54,399 nucleotides of DNA from Dehalococcoidia bacterium (GCA_009379925.1 WHSU01000020.1:1-54399), one strand, 5' to 3'. Positions 34,378 to 45,015 are shown, counted from the stretch's first letter. Notes: generated by a model not told the origin, from the letters alone. Numbers and translations: made by a program.

Positions 34378-34933
34378 CGCGGCCGTCCCATTCGCCGGTC
34401 CACCACTGATGGACGCCGAAGCCCTCGGCCGCACCCTGCGCCGCCTTGCGCACGAAATCGTCGAGGCGAATCAGGGCACCGGCGGCCTCGTGCTGGTCGG
34501 CATCCAGCGGCGGGGTGTCCCCCTCGCGCGGCGGATCGCGGACGCGATCGAGTCCTTCGAGGGAGAGCGGCCGGCGGTCGGGGCGCTGGACGTGACCATG
34601 CACCGGGACGACTTCGCTCAGCGCGGCCTGCGCTCTACGCCTCGACCGACCGACCTGCCGGCGATCGACGGGCAGGTCGTGGTGCTCGTGGACGACGTGC
34701 TGTACACGGGCCGCACCGTCCGGGCGGCCATGGACACGCTCAACGACTTCGGGCGGCCGCGCGTGGTGCGGCTGGCCGTGCTCGTCGACCGCGGACATCG
34801 CGAACTCCCCATCCGCGCCGACATCGTCGGTAAGAACATCCCCACGGCGCGCGAGGACGATGTCCGCGTGCTGCTGGAAGAGCAGGACGGGCGCGACGCC
34901 GTGGTCGTCGTCCCGGGGAGGGCCGCCTCATGA
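34370..34933 (+). CDS. pyrR: PyrR, pyrimidine operon attenuator protein / uracil phosphoribosyltransferase
   Basis: 187 residues. Phosphoribosyltransferase fold with the PRPP loop VVLVDDVLYTGRTVRAA near 105-121, LVGIQRRGVPLARRIA and VGKNIPTAREDDVRV, the PyrR-specific C-terminal block. It binds the leader RNA hairpin upstream when UMP/UTP is high and represses the operon; some also have UPRT activity. The start is ATG at 34370, six bases after GGGAGGG; an internal ATG at 34409 is less likely. ATGA overlap with pyrB. Confidence 0.96.
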   Translation: MRDAAVPFAGPPLMDAEALGRTLRRLAHEIVEANQGTGGLVLVGIQRRGVPLARRIADAIESFEGERPAVGALDVTMHRDDFAQRGLRSTPRPTDLPAIDGQVVVLVDDVLYTGRTVRAAMDTLNDFGRPRVVRLAVLVDRGHRELPIRADIVGKNIPTAREDDVRVLLEEQDGRDAVVVVPGRAAS

Positions 34934-35973
34934 CCACCGAGACGAGGCCGAGCGTCGAGACTGAGCCCGACACCGCCCTGGACGCCCGGGCCGGCTGGAC
35001 GCACGAGCACGTGCTGGACCTGGACGACTTCTCCCGTGAGGAGGTCGGGCAGGTGCTCGACATCGCGGACCGCATGCGGGAGGTGCTGGACCGGCGTATC
35101 GCGCGCGTCCCGGCGCTGCGCGGCTACACAGTGGTGAACCTGTTCTACGAGCCGTCCACGCGCACGCGGGCTTCCTTCGAGCTGGCGGGCAAGGTGCTGG
35201 GCGCCGACGTGCTCAGCCTGACCGCCAGCACGTCCTCCGTGGTGAAGGGCGAGTCCCTCATCGACACCGTCCGCACGATGCGCGCGATGCGCGCAGACGC
35301 CATCGTGATGCGGCACTCGATGGCCGGCGCCCCCTACCTGGCCGCCAAGCACACGGACGCCTCGATCATCAACGCGGGCGACGGGGCGCACGCTCACCCC
35401 ACGCAGGCGCTGCTCGACCTCTACACGATCCGCCGGCACATCGGCGACCTCACCGGCAAGCGCGTCGTGATGGTGGGCGACATCGCCCACTCCCGCGTTG
35501 CGCGCTCGGACCTCTGGGGCCTCACCGCCATGGGCGCCGAGGTCGTCGTGTGCGGCCCGCCGACGCTGCTGCCTCGAGGCCTGCGCCCGCAGGACCGGCC
35601 GTCGCACGCGGAGTCCGCGCTACCGCCGGTCACCATCGAGACGGACATCGAGCGCGCGCTGGAGGGCGCGGACGTGGTGATGGCGCTGCGGCTGCAGAGT
35701 GAGCGGCAGCAGGGCGGGCTGCTCCCCTCGCTCCACGAGTACTCCCAGCACTACCAGGTGACCGAGGAGCGCCTCGCCCGCGCGAAGCCCGCGGCCCTGC
35801 TCATGCACCCCGGACCAAAGAACGAGGGCATCGAGATCGCCGCCTCGGTGGCCGGGAGCGACCGCTCGATCATCGAGGAGCAGGTCACGAACGGCGTGGC
35901 CGTGCGCATGGCGCTGCTGTACCTGCTCTCCGGCCGCACCGAACTCCCCGCCGGAGATGAGACCCGCCGATGA
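34930..35973 (+). CDS. pyrB: Aspartate carbamoyltransferase, catalytic subunit
   Basis: 347 residues, some 30 longer than usual because of an N-terminal Thr/Glu-rich extension. Carbamoyl-phosphate loop FYEPSTRTRASFELAGKVLG, the mobile loop TASTSSVVKGESL, INAGDGAHAHPTQALLDLYT and the aspartate-binding MALRLQSER are all present. Forms carbamoyl-aspartate in de novo pyrimidine synthesis. No pyrI regulatory subunit is in the window. Overlaps pyrR (ATGA) and pyrC (ATGA). Confidence 0.97.
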   Translation: MTTETRPSVETEPDTALDARAGWTHEHVLDLDDFSREEVGQVLDIADRMREVLDRRIARVPALRGYTVVNLFYEPSTRTRASFELAGKVLGADVLSLTASTSSVVKGESLIDTVRTMRAMRADAIVMRHSMAGAPYLAAKHTDASIINAGDGAHAHPTQALLDLYTIRRHIGDLTGKRVVMVGDIAHSRVARSDLWGLTAMGAEVVVCGPPTLLPRGLRPQDRPSHAESALPPVTIETDIERALEGADVVMALRLQSERQQGGLLPSLHEYSQHYQVTEERLARAKPAALLMHPGPKNEGIEIAASVAGSDRSIIEEQVTNGVAVRMALLYLLSGRTELPAGDETRR

Positions 35974-37313
35974 CGACCATCGCCATCCACAATGGCCGCG
36001 TGATCGACCCGGCCCTCGGCCGCGACAGCATCGCGGACGTCGTCATCGTCGACGGCCGGGTCGCGCGCGTCGGCCCGAACGAGGGCGACATGGTGGTGGA
36101 GGCGGAACGCATCGACGCCACCGGCCTGGTGGTGGCGCCCGGCTTCGTCGACCTGCATGTCCACCTGCGCGAACCGGGCTTCGAGTACAAGGAGACGATC
36201 GCCACCGGCACACTCGCCGCGGCGCGCGGCGGCTTCACCACGGTCTGCGCGATGCCCAACACGATGCCGCCGCTGGACAGCCGCGCCGCCGTGGAGTCCG
36301 TGCTGCGTGAAGCCGAGGCGTCGGCGCACGTCCGGGTGTTGCCCATCGGCTGCATCACGCACGGCCGCGCAGGAAAGGAGCTGGCGCCGGCAGGAGAACT
36401 GGCTGGGGCGGGGGTGGTCGCGCTCTCCGACGATGGCGACGCCGTAGCCGACCCCAGCCTGATGCGTCATGCGCTCGAGTACTCGACGCGCTTCGGCCTC
36501 CCGATCGCGCAACACTGCGAGGACCCGCGGCTCGTCGGCGACGGGCAGATGCACGAAGGCTGGGTGGCGACGCGACTTGGCCTGCGCGGCCGGCCCGCCA
36601 GCGCCGAGGAGACGATGGTCGCGCGCGACATCGCGCTCGCCGAACTGACCGGCGCGCACCTGCACATCTGCCACATCTCCACGGCCGGCTCGGTCGCCCT
36701 CGTGCGCGCGGCGCGTGAACGCGGCACGCATGTGACGGCCGAGGTGACCCCGCACCACCTCACGCTGACGCACGAAGAGGTCGCCTTCGGCCGCGACTAC
36801 CGGCAGCTCCTCTACGACACGAACGCCAAGGTGAATCCGCCACTGCGCGAGGAAAGCGACATCGAGGCGCTGGTGGCCGCCCTGCGCGACGGCGTCATCG
36901 ACGCCATCGCGACGGACCATGCCCCCCACGCCACCATGGACAAGGACATCGAGTTCGACCTCGCGTCACCCGGCATCAGCGGGCTCGAGACGGCATTCGG
37001 CCTCTCCATGCGCCTGGTGCACAGTGGCGACATCGACCTGGCGGCGCTCATCGAGCGGCTGACCGCCGGCCCGGTGCGCGCGTGGGGCCTCGACCGTGGC
37101 CGTGGCCTCGAGGGCCTCGGGACGCTCGCCCCCGGCGCGGTCGGCGACGTGACCCTGCTCGACCCGGACGCCGAATGGGTCGTGGAGCCCTCGGGGTTCG
37201 CGTCCAGCGGCAAGAACACGCCGCTCGCCGGCACGACACTGCGCGGCCGCGTCGCGGCCACGGTGTACGGCGGCGCGATCGTGTACCAGACGGAACGGGC
37301 GGCCGCGCTGTGA
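35970..37313 (+). CDS. pyrC: Dihydroorotase, class I (PyrC/PyrX-type)
   Basis: 447 residues. Metal ligands are visible in GFVDLHVHLREPGFEYKE (HxH), the HTS segment LPIAQHCEDPRL, CHISTAGSVALVRAA and the Asp in IATDHAPHATMDKD. This fits the active amidohydrolase-type dihydroorotase of class I that cyclises carbamoyl-aspartate to dihydroorotate. Its TGA overlaps the GTG of carA. The lysine normally carbamylated is not obvious; the enzyme is otherwise canonical. Confidence 0.97.
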   Translation: MTTIAIHNGRVIDPALGRDSIADVVIVDGRVARVGPNEGDMVVEAERIDATGLVVAPGFVDLHVHLREPGFEYKETIATGTLAAARGGFTTVCAMPNTMPPLDSRAAVESVLREAEASAHVRVLPIGCITHGRAGKELAPAGELAGAGVVALSDDGDAVADPSLMRHALEYSTRFGLPIAQHCEDPRLVGDGQMHEGWVATRLGLRGRPASAEETMVARDIALAELTGAHLHICHISTAGSVALVRAARERGTHVTAEVTPHHLTLTHEEVAFGRDYRQLLYDTNAKVNPPLREESDIEALVAALRDGVIDAIATDHAPHATMDKDIEFDLASPGISGLETAFGLSMRLVHSGDIDLAALIERLTAGPVRAWGLDRGRGLEGLGTLAPGAVGDVTLLDPDAEWVVEPSGFASSGKNTPLAGTTLRGRVAATVYGGAIVYQTERAAAL

Positions 37314-38464
37314 CCCAGCACCTCGACCTCCTGGGGCGCGAGCACCCGCGGCCGCCGGCGCGCCTCGTGCTGGCCGACGGGCGTGTGTTCGAGGGCACGG
37401 CGGTGGGCGCCGATGTGCGCTCGACCGGGGAGGTCGTGTTCAACACTTCGATGACCGGGTACCAGGAGGCGTTGACGGACCCCTCGTACCGAGGACAGAT
37501 CCTGACGATGACCTACCCGATCCAAGGGAACTACGGCACGAACGCCTTCACGGACGAGAGCCGCGAGGTGCAGGTGCGGGGCTTCGTGGTGCGCGAGCTG
37601 ACGGACCTTCCGTCGCACTGGCAGAACGAAGCCACGCTCGACGAGTACCTGAAGCGCGCCGGCGTCCCCGGTATCGCGGGCATCGACACGCGCTCGCTCA
37701 CGCGGCACCTGCGCTCACAGGGCGTCGTGATGGGCACACTCACCCGCGATGAGACAGCCGCCGAGGCGCTGGCGCGGCTTCGAGGCGAGCCCGAATACCA
37801 GGGCATCGACTACGTCGCCCAGGTCTCGACCGTTTCGTCCTACGACTTCGAGGACGACCGTCAGGGCGCCTCGAACGGCCGCGGCGAGCCGCCGGCGCAC
37901 GTCGTCGTCGTGGACCTCGGGGTGAAGCGCAACATCATGCGCCTGCTGCGCGAGCGCGGCTGCGAGGTGACGGCGGTGCCTCACACGATGAGCGCCGAGG
38001 ACATCCTGCAGCTCCGCCCGGACGGGGTCCTGCTCTCGCCCGGACCAGGCGACCCGATGCTGCTCGACCACGTCGTCACCACCGCCCGAGGGCTCATCGG
38101 CAAGACGCCGGTCATGGGGATCTGCCTGGGCCACCAGGTGGTGGGGCGGCTCTTCGGGGCGTCCACGTATAAGCTGAAGTTCGGTCACCGCGGCGCGAAC
38201 CACCCCGTGCGCGACGAGCAGACCGGCAAGGTCTACATCACCGCGCAGAACCACGGGTTCGCCGTGGACGGCGACCGCCTCGATGCGGGGGTCGAGGTGA
38301 GCCAGGTGCACCTGAACGACGGGACGGTCGAGGGGCTCACGCACCGCTCGGAGCCCGTCTTCACGATCCAGTACCACTCGGAGGCGTCGCCGGGGCCGAA
38401 CGACACCGAGTTCCTGTTCGACCGGTTCGTGGCGACAGTACGATCGCGCGGTCCCGCACAGTAG
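37310..38464 (+). CDS. carA: Carbamoyl-phosphate synthase, small (glutaminase) subunit
   Basis: 384 residues from GTG at 37310 (GTGA overlap with pyrC). N-terminal RLVLADGRVFEGTAVGAD, FNTSMTGYQEALTDPSYRGQ and GIAGIDTRSLTRHLRSQG are CarA-specific; the class I glutaminase domain carries Cys in MGICLGHQV and His/Glu in YHSEASPGPND. It delivers ammonia to CarB. It is separated from carB by two other genes. Confidence 0.97.
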   Translation: MTQHLDLLGREHPRPPARLVLADGRVFEGTAVGADVRSTGEVVFNTSMTGYQEALTDPSYRGQILTMTYPIQGNYGTNAFTDESREVQVRGFVVRELTDLPSHWQNEATLDEYLKRAGVPGIAGIDTRSLTRHLRSQGVVMGTLTRDETAAEALARLRGEPEYQGIDYVAQVSTVSSYDFEDDRQGASNGRGEPPAHVVVVDLGVKRNIMRLLRERGCEVTAVPHTMSAEDILQLRPDGVLLSPGPGDPMLLDHVVTTARGLIGKTPVMGICLGHQVVGRLFGASTYKLKFGHRGANHPVRDEQTGKVYITAQNHGFAVDGDRLDAGVEVSQVHLNDGTVEGLTHRSEPVFTIQYHSEASPGPNDTEFLFDRFVATVRSRGPAQ

Positions 38465-38531
38465 GCGATGTCCGCTGCACGTATGGACAGCGCGCGACCG
38501 AGGGTGACGACGCAGAGGTGGGGGTGACGGC

Positions 38532-39011
38532 ATGACAGCGACGGTGCGCCGCGCGACTCGGGACGACGCCGAGCAGATCGCGGAGATCATCGACGAGGTG
38601 CGGAGCGAGCCGGATCCGGTGGGGTTCGGCCGCGCCTGGGCGCCGGACGAAATCCGGGAGTGGATGGACCGCCAGGGGGAGAACGGCGCGTTCTTCGTCG
38701 TCGACGACGGCCGCCGGGTGATCGCCTTTGCCGCGCTGGACTTCGACTCGTCGCGGCCGCAGGAGTGCACCTTCGGCGCTTGGGTGCGCGAGCGGCATCG
38801 ACGGCAGGGGCACGGCTCCACGCTAGCGGACGCGGCGCTCGAGTTCGCACGCGAGCGGGGCTACCGGCGCATCCGCGCGCGGCTCCCCGAGCGCAATGAA
38901 GCCGCGCTTTCGTTCCTCTCCTCGATCGGCGCGCTCGTGCCGATCACGAACCCCGGCGCTCGCTTCGAGCTACCCGTCTACCACGAGAACGGCGAGGAGC
39001 AGGCCCAGTGA
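38532..39011 (+). CDS. GNAT N-acetyltransferase within the pyr operon
   Basis: 159 residues. An N-terminal strand TATVRRATRDDAEQIAEIIDEV, VIAFAALDFDS, and the acetyl-CoA loop RERHRRQGHGSTLADAALEFA (Q/RxxGxG, here RRQGHG) identify GNAT. C-terminal part ARLPERNEAALSFLSSIGA follows the usual fold. ATG start with GAGGTGGGGG upstream; the GTGA overlap with the next gene couples them. Unrelated to pyrimidine chemistry as far as visible; it may acetylate a protein, amino acid or toxin. Confidence 0.85.
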   Translation: MTATVRRATRDDAEQIAEIIDEVRSEPDPVGFGRAWAPDEIREWMDRQGENGAFFVVDDGRRVIAFAALDFDSSRPQECTFGAWVRERHRRQGHGSTLADAALEFARERGYRRIRARLPERNEAALSFLSSIGALVPITNPGARFELPVYHENGEEQAQ

Positions 39012-39763
39012 CGAGCCCCGACACGACCACGAGCACCTACGAGGAGCGCCGTGAGCGCGACTGGAACGACTTCACCTCGCGGCGCGGGGCGTTGCCGGAC
39101 TACTGGCAGCTCTGGGAAGAGCGCTCCTTCGGTTGGAAGGTGCCGATCGTCTTCCTCCAACCGGTGGGGCTCGACGCACCCTCGGCCTTCGAGCCGTTGC
39201 AGGCCTTGCTTTCGGAGCTCGACCAGATCGTCGAAGTCGAGGTGCCTCCCGTGCCGTGGCTGCACATCCACTACGTGCATGTGGGCTTCCTGCGCGCGGT
39301 GGACGTGCTCTGGTCGCAGGTGGAGTCCTTCTACGTGAACGCGGCGCCGCGTATCCGCCGCGTCGAGCCGTTCTCCGTGCGTCTACGCGGCATCTCCGTC
39401 GGCGACGACGAGCGCATCTACCTGGGCGTCGAAGACAGCGGGCAATACCGCGAGGTGCGGCGCCAGATCCGCCTCGGCGTCCCGAAGGTGCACGAGGCGA
39501 TGAAGGACGACCCCTCGATGACCGCCGAGGGCGACACCTACATGCCGAGCGTCGACATCGGGTACTTCACGGGGCAGGGCGAACGGCAGCAGGTGATCGA
39601 AGCCCTTGAACGCTACCGCGACGTTGACCTGGGCGAGGTCGCGCTGACGCACATGAAGATGGCGCGCATGCCCATCCAGCCGCACGCCCACTATGAGGAC
39701 ATCGACGTGATCGCCGAGATCCCCCTGCTCGGGGCCGAGCATCGCAAGGGGTACCACAACTGA
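39008..39763 (+). CDS. 2H-phosphoesterase-like protein (2'-5' RNA ligase superfamily suspected)
   Basis: 251 residues. Strands such as PWLHIHYVHVGFL (His86, His88, His91) and EPFSVRLRGISVGDDERIYLGV resemble the two-repeat fold of LigT/2H phosphoesterases, with a second strand YMPSVDIGYFTG where the family normally has an HxT. The first repeat keeps histidines in a related spacing (HVG); the second lacks the His. So it may be a degenerate, RNA-binding or altered enzyme. GTGA overlap with the GNAT gene; 117 bases before carB. Recognition is tentative. Confidence 0.5.
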   Translation: MTSPDTTTSTYEERRERDWNDFTSRRGALPDYWQLWEERSFGWKVPIVFLQPVGLDAPSAFEPLQALLSELDQIVEVEVPPVPWLHIHYVHVGFLRAVDVLWSQVESFYVNAAPRIRRVEPFSVRLRGISVGDDERIYLGVEDSGQYREVRRQIRLGVPKVHEAMKDDPSMTAEGDTYMPSVDIGYFTGQGERQQVIEALERYRDVDLGEVALTHMKMARMPIQPHAHYEDIDVIAEIPLLGAEHRKGYHN

Positions 39764-39880
39764 GGATGCGGCTTGCCCCGTCCGTGCGCGGCCTGGTCGA
39801 TAGCCGCCCTGCTTGTACATCGACGGCCAGTGCCCGACGACAGGCCGTGGCCCGACAACGCGTGATTGCGGGAGCAACGG

Positions 39881-42800
39881 ATGCCCGATAAGCCCTCGAG
39901 CGTCCTGATCATCGGCAGCGGGCCGATCGTGATCGGGCAGGCGGCTGAGTTCGACTACGCCGGGACGCAGGCGTGCAAGGCGATGCGCGAAGAGGGCATC
40001 CGATCCATCCTGGTGAACTCCAACCCCGCCACCATCATGACCGACGAGGGCGTCGCGGATGTCACCTACATCGAGCCCCTGACCGTCGAGGTGCTCGAGC
40101 GCATCATCGCTCGCGAGCGGCCGGAAGGGCTGCTGCCAACCCTGGGCGGACAGACCGGGCTGAACCTGGCCGTCGACCTGGCGGATGCCGGCATCCTGGA
40201 GCGGTACGGCGTGCGCCTCCTCGGCACCTCCGTGCGCACCATCAAGCTCGCCGAGGACCGCCAGCTCTTCCGCGACCTACTGCGCGAGTTGGGCGAGCCG
40301 GTGCCTGACTCGGACATCGTGGAGACATGGGAGCAGGCGGTCGCGGCCCGCCGGCGCATCGGGCTCCCGCTCGTGATCCGCCCGGCGTACACGCTGGGCG
40401 GCACCGGTGGTGGCGTCGCCAACACCGACGAGGAGTACGAGCGCATCGTGACGGCGGGGCTCGCCGCCTCCCCGATCCACCAGGTGCTCGTCGAGCAGTC
40501 GCTGATCGGGTGGAAAGAGGTCGAGTACGAGGTGATGCGGGACGCCAACGACACCTGCATCACCATCTGCAACATGGAGAACCTGGACCCCATGGGTGTG
40601 CATACCGGCGACTCCATCGTCGTCGCGCCGTCGCAGACGCTCTCCGACTCTGAGTACCACATGCTGCGCAACAGCTCGCTGAAGATCATCCGCGCGCTGG
40701 GCATCGAGGGTGGGTGCAACGTCCAGCTCGCGCTGGCGCCGCGCCCGGATGTCGTCGCGTGGCCGGAAGGCACGGAGGGCGAGCCCGAGCTGCAGTACTA
40801 CGTGATCGAGGTGAACCCGCGGGTCTCGCGCTCGTCGGCGCTGGCGTCGAAGGCGACCGGATACCCGATCGCCCGGGTGGCGGCCAAGATCGCGATCGGC
40901 AAGCGGCTCGACGAAATCGAGAACAGCGTCACCCGCCGCACGAGTGCCGCGTTCGAGCCGGCGCTCGACTACTGCGTGGTGAAGATCCCCCGCTGGCCGT
41001 TCGACAAGTTCCCCTTCGGGGACCGCACGCTGGGCACACAGATGAAGGCCACGGGCGAGGTGATGGCCATCGACCGCACCTTCGAGGCGGCGCTACAGAA
41101 GGCCATCCGCTCACTGGAGGTGAGTGGCCGCTCCGTGCTCTGGGAGCACGCGGAATGGGGCGACGAGCCGCCCCTCGATGCGACCGACGAGCGCCTGTGG
41201 GCGCTACTGGCGGCCATCCGCCGCAACATGCCGCTGGAGGAGGTCTCGCGGCGGAGCCGCGTCGACCCGTGGTTCATCGAGCGGCTGGCGCGCATCGTCG
41301 CGATGGAGCGGCGGCTGCTCGCGGAAGACCTGGGGCCGGCCCTACTGCGAGACGCGAAGCGCCTGGGCCTGAGCGACGCGGCCATCGGCACGCTGGGCGA
41401 CCGGCTGCCCGAGCAGGTGCGTGCGCTCCGCGAGGAGTGGGGGCTGCGCCCTGTCTACAAGATGGTGGACACCTGCGCGGCCGAGTTCGACGCCGCCACG
41501 CCGTACTTCTACAGCACTTACGAGGATGAGAACGAGGCGCCGCCGGCGCCCGGCGAGCGCGTGCTCGTCATCGGCTCCGGGCCGATCCGCATCGGTCAGG
41601 GTATCGAGTTCGACTACTGCTCGGTGCAGGCGGCTCACGCCCTCCAGGAGGCCGGCGTGGGCGCGATCCTCGCGAACTCCAACCCGGAGACCGTCTCCAC
41701 CGACTTCGACACCTCGGACCGCCTCTACTTCGAGCCGCTGGACGAGGAATCGATCCGCGACCTACTGGAGAACGAGAGCGGCGACGGAGGCGAGTCGCCG
41801 CGGTCGATCGTGCAGTTTGGCGGCCAGACCGCCGTGAACATGGCGCGCACCCTGCACGGTTCGGCGCTGCCTATTGCCGGCTCGTCGGCCGACGCGATCG
41901 ACCTGGCCGAGGACCGCGGTCGCTTCGAGGCCATCCTCTCCGAACTGGAGGTGCCCCAGCCCCCCGGCACCGGCGTCACCTCACTGGAGGACGCGATCAC
42001 CACCGCCGAGGCGATCGGCTACCCGGTGCTGGTGCGGCCCTCGTACGTCCTCGGGGGGCGGGCGATGGAGGTCGTGCAGGACGCCAACGAGTTGGTCCGC
42101 TACTTCGCCGCCGCGCTGGAGGAACGCACGGGCGTCGTGCTGATCGACAAGTATCTGGACGGCCGTGAGGTCGAGGTTGACGCCATCTGTGACGGCGAGA
42201 CCGTGCTCATCCCCGGCATCATGGAGCACATCGAGCGGGCCGGGGTGCACTCGGGCGACTCGATGGCGGTGTATCCACCGCAAAACCTGTCCAACGCGCA
42301 GCGCGCCGCCATCGTGGACTACACGCAGCGCATGGCGCTGGCGCTCAAGGTGCGCGGGCTGATGAACGTGCAGTTCGTCATCTCGCCCCAGGACGAGCCG
42401 GACGGTCCCGGCGTCTTCGTCATCGAGGTGAACCCGCGCTCCTCGCGCACGGTGCCGTTCATCTCGAAGGTGACGGGCGTACCGATGGTGAAGCTGGCGG
42501 TGAACGTGATGCTCGGCCGCTCTCTGCGCGAGCAGGGCTACGCGAGCGGGCTCTGGCCGGAACGCTCGCTGGTGGCGGTGAAGGCGCCCGTCTTCTCCAT
42601 GGCGAAGCTGGTCGGGGTCGACACGTACCTCGGGCCGGAGATGAAGTCCACCGGCGAGGTCATGGGCGTGGACCGCACCTTCGAGGCGGCGGTACGCAAG
42701 GCGATGATCGCCTCGGACCTGCGCGTCGCGGCGGGCACCCCGTTCCTGCTCTCGCTGTCGAACCAGACGAAGGCGGACGCGCTGCCACTGATCTACGCGC

Positions 42801-43150
42801 TGCACGAGGCCGGCTGCCCGCTGTATGCGACAGAGGGCACGGCCCAGCTCGTCGCGGGCCTCGGCGTCCCGGTCGAGCTGGTGACCAAGCGCCTGAACGA
42901 GGGCCACCCGAACGTCGTGGACGTGATCCGCGACGGGACGGTGGGGGCGGTCATCAACACCATCGAGGGCGGCCGCTCGGAACCCCTCCGCGACGGCTTC
43001 CACATCCGCCGTAGCGCGACAGAGATGCGCATCCCGTGCTTCACCTCCCTGGATACCGCCCGCGCCGCGATCCAGTCGCTCTCGAACCCCGGCTCGTACG
43101 AGGTGCTCCCGATCTCCGTCTATCGCGACGGCGACGGGGCCGCGAAGTGA
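39881..43150 (+). CDS. carB: Carbamoyl-phosphate synthase, large subunit
   Basis: 1089 residues. Two ATP-grasp halves: the first with [56 protein letters not shown]; the second with [48 protein letters not shown]. The C-terminal methylglyoxal-synthase-like allosteric domain ends LFNTIEGG-like ([26 protein letters not shown]). It makes carbamoyl phosphate for PyrB. The start is ATG at 39881 with GGGAG upstream. Its TGA overlaps the next GTG. Confidence 0.98.
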   Translation: MPDKPSSVLIIGSGPIVIGQAAEFDYAGTQACKAMREEGIRSILVNSNPATIMTDEGVADVTYIEPLTVEVLERIIARERPEGLLPTLGGQTGLNLAVDLADAGILERYGVRLLGTSVRTIKLAEDRQLFRDLLRELGEPVPDSDIVETWEQAVAARRRIGLPLVIRPAYTLGGTGGGVANTDEEYERIVTAGLAASPIHQVLVEQSLIGWKEVEYEVMRDANDTCITICNMENLDPMGVHTGDSIVVAPSQTLSDSEYHMLRNSSLKIIRALGIEGGCNVQLALAPRPDVVAWPEGTEGEPELQYYVIEVNPRVSRSSALASKATGYPIARVAAKIAIGKRLDEIENSVTRRTSAAFEPALDYCVVKIPRWPFDKFPFGDRTLGTQMKATGEVMAIDRTFEAALQKAIRSLEVSGRSVLWEHAEWGDEPPLDATDERLWALLAAIRRNMPLEEVSRRSRVDPWFIERLARIVAMERRLLAEDLGPALLRDAKRLGLSDAAIGTLGDRLPEQVRALREEWGLRPVYKMVDTCAAEFDAATPYFYSTYEDENEAPPAPGERVLVIGSGPIRIGQGIEFDYCSVQAAHALQEAGVGAILANSNPETVSTDFDTSDRLYFEPLDEESIRDLLENESGDGGESPRSIVQFGGQTAVNMARTLHGSALPIAGSSADAIDLAEDRGRFEAILSELEVPQPPGTGVTSLEDAITTAEAIGYPVLVRPSYVLGGRAMEVVQDANELVRYFAAALEERTGVVLIDKYLDGREVEVDAICDGETVLIPGIMEHIERAGVHSGDSMAVYPPQNLSNAQRAAIVDYTQRMALALKVRGLMNVQFVISPQDEPDGPGVFVIEVNPRSSRTVPFISKVTGVPMVKLAVNVMLGRSLREQGYASGLWPERSLVAVKAPVFSMAKLVGVDTYLGPEMKSTGEVMGVDRTFEAAVRKAMIASDLRVAAGTPFLLSLSNQTKADALPLIYALHEAGCPLYATEGTAQLVAGLGVPVELVTKRLNEGHPNVVDVIRDGTVGAVINTIEGGRSEPLRDGFHIRRSATEMRIPCFTSLDTARAAIQSLSNPGSYEVLPISVYRDGDGAAK

Positions 43151-43818
43151 GTGAGCGGATCGCGAACGTGCGGGCGGCGCTGTTCGACCTCGACGGCACA
43201 CTCGTCGACTCGCTGCCGTCCGTCGCGGCGGCGATGGCGCAGGCGATGCGCGACCACGGGTTCGAAGCGGACCCGGCGGCGATCGTCCCGCTGATCGGGC
43301 CGCCGATGAACCTGCTCGTCGAGCAGATCACCGGGACTCCACCGGAGGTCGCGGGGCGCGTCAACGAAGACTTCATGCGCCTTTACTACGGGGAATACAT
43401 CCAGCACACGGCCCCGCTGCCGGGGGCGGGCGAGCTACTCGATGCCCTTGCGGCGGCGGGCGTACCGCTGGGCATCGTCACCAACAAGGTCGAGTCGGGC
43501 GGGCGCCAGATGCTGGCGGTTCAGGGGTGGGCCGAGCGGTTCCCGGTGGTCGCCGGCCGTGACACCGCCGCGCGGCCGAAGCCGTTTCCGGACGGCGCAT
43601 TGTGGGTACTCGGGCAGCTCGGCGTGGCGCCCGAGGACGCCGCGATCGTCGGCGACACCGAGTACGACATGCAGTGTGGCCGGGACGCTGGGATCCGCCT
43701 GGTGATCGGCGTCGTCGCCGAGCGGTCGGAGGAGGACCTCCGCGAGGCGGGCGCGACGCACATCGTCCACCACCTGGCCGAGGTGCGCCCGCTGCTGCTG
43801 CGGGAGGTGGCGGCATGA
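43147..43818 (+). CDS. HAD hydrolase, phosphoglycolate-phosphatase-like
   Basis: 223 residues from GTG at 43147 (GTGA overlap with carB). Motifs: [35 protein letters not shown] with lysine, [17 protein letters not shown]. The helical cap follows motif I as in Gph/PpaX enzymes. It could remove phosphoglycolate or dephosphorylate a nucleotide-related metabolite such as pseudouridine or UMP; placement in the pyr operon hints at the latter but does not prove it. ATGA overlap with pyrK. Confidence 0.88.
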   Translation: MSERIANVRAALFDLDGTLVDSLPSVAAAMAQAMRDHGFEADPAAIVPLIGPPMNLLVEQITGTPPEVAGRVNEDFMRLYYGEYIQHTAPLPGAGELLDALAAAGVPLGIVTNKVESGGRQMLAVQGWAERFPVVAGRDTAARPKPFPDGALWVLGQLGVAPEDAAIVGDTEYDMQCGRDAGIRLVIGVVAERSEEDLREAGATHIVHHLAEVRPLLLREVAA

Positions 43819-44588
43819 GGAGCTTCGATGCGGAGGTCGTTGACACCGACCGGCTCTACGGGAGCACCCACATCCTCTGGTTTCGTCCGCGCCCCCTGAT
43901 GGACCGTGCGCGGCCGGGCCAGTTCGCGATGGCGTACTGCGGCGAGGGCGCCGACCCGCTGCTGGGCCGTGCGATGTCCGTCCACCGCCTTCGCGAGGGG
44001 CGGGACGGCCGAGAGTTCTCGTTTCTCTTCGACGTGACGGGGCGCGGCACGGAGTGGCTCTCGAGGCGGCGCGCCGGCGACAGCGTACGGCTGGTGGGGC
44101 CGCTGGGGCGCGGTTTCGAGCCGCGCGCGCGGGTGCAACGCATGCTGCTGGTGGGCGGCGGGATCGGCGTCGCACCGCTCGTCTGGCTGGCGGACGAACT
44201 GGCGGCCGAGGGGAGGGAGGTGACGCTGGTCCTCGGTGGCCGCGGTGAGCCCCAGATCTTCCCGCCGCATCTGCTCCCGCCGGCCGTCGAGGTGGTGGTC
44301 ACCACCGAGGACGGCTCGCTGGGCGAGCGCGGGCGCGTGACGGCGCCCTTCGAGCGGCTGCTGCCGTGGTGCGACCAGGCCTTCGCCTGCGGCCCGGACC
44401 CGATGTTCGAGGCGCTGTACCGCGTGGCTCGCGACTCCGGCCTGCGCAAGCCGGTGCAGGGTCTGCTCGAGGCGCGCATGGCCTGCGGGGTGGGCATCTG
44501 TTACTCCTGCGCGGTCTTCCCCAGGCGCGGAGGGGTTAAGCTGGTGTGCACCGACGGGCCGATGTTCGACCTGCGGGACCTCTACTAG
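43815..44588 (+). CDS. pyrK: Dihydroorotate dehydrogenase electron-transfer subunit
   Basis: 257 residues. The flavin-binding barrel with GRAMSVHR (RxxS), the NAD-binding part LLVGGGIGVAPLVWLA, and the C-terminal [2Fe-2S] motif Cys224-x4-Cys229-x2-Cys232-x12-Cys245 (ACGVGICYSCAV) are complete. It passes electrons from dihydroorotate-reduced PyrD to NAD. pyrD lies 3.4 kb downstream rather than next to it. ATG within the HAD stop codon. Confidence 0.95.
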   Translation: MRSFDAEVVDTDRLYGSTHILWFRPRPLMDRARPGQFAMAYCGEGADPLLGRAMSVHRLREGRDGREFSFLFDVTGRGTEWLSRRRAGDSVRLVGPLGRGFEPRARVQRMLLVGGGIGVAPLVWLADELAAEGREVTLVLGGRGEPQIFPPHLLPPAVEVVVTTEDGSLGERGRVTAPFERLLPWCDQAFACGPDPMFEALYRVARDSGLRKPVQGLLEARMACGVGICYSCAVFPRRGGVKLVCTDGPMFDLRDLY

Positions 44589-44634
44589 CGGTGGGCGGCG
44601 AGGCGCGACACCTCGCGCAGCCAGGGCGGTGGGG

Positions 44635-44928
44635 ATGAAGCGCTACCTACGGGCACACTTCCTTCTGGTGTTCGGCGGCCTCGCGCTCGGGCTCTTCCTG
44701 GGCGTCGTCGTCGTGGACGTGGAGCCGGCCATCTTCGGCTGGATCTTCGGCGCCGGGATCGGCATCACCGGCGGCGCCTACATCGCGGCCATCGCGACGA
44801 ACGAGCAGCTGGTGGGCGGCCCGGCGCCCACGCAGGCCGAGTGGGACGCCGCCATCGACGACATCTTCGACGAGCAGGGCCGCCTGCGCGAAGGCATGAC
44901 CACGCAGGAACTCGACCGCCGCAACTAG
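44635..44928 (+). CDS. Small membrane protein of unknown function
   Basis: 97 residues. Two hydrophobic spans (LRAHFLLVFGGLALGLFLGVVVV, IFGWIFGAGIGITGGAYIAAIA) followed by a polar helical tail (TQAEWDAAIDDIFDEQGRL). ATG at 44635 with GGTGGGG upstream; GTG at 44629 is an alternative two codons earlier. It follows pyrK by 46 bases and may be last in the pyr operon. No known family recognised; it faces the NYN gene convergently. Confidence 0.62.
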   Translation: MKRYLRAHFLLVFGGLALGLFLGVVVVDVEPAIFGWIFGAGIGITGGAYIAAIATNEQLVGGPAPTQAEWDAAIDDIFDEQGRLREGMTTQELDRRN

Positions 44929-45015
44929 CGGACGGGCCTCTGTCGTCATCGAAGCCTGCCCACTACGGGCGCACAGACCGGCCTACGCTGCGACGATCGC
45001 GACCGGTCCCTGGTG

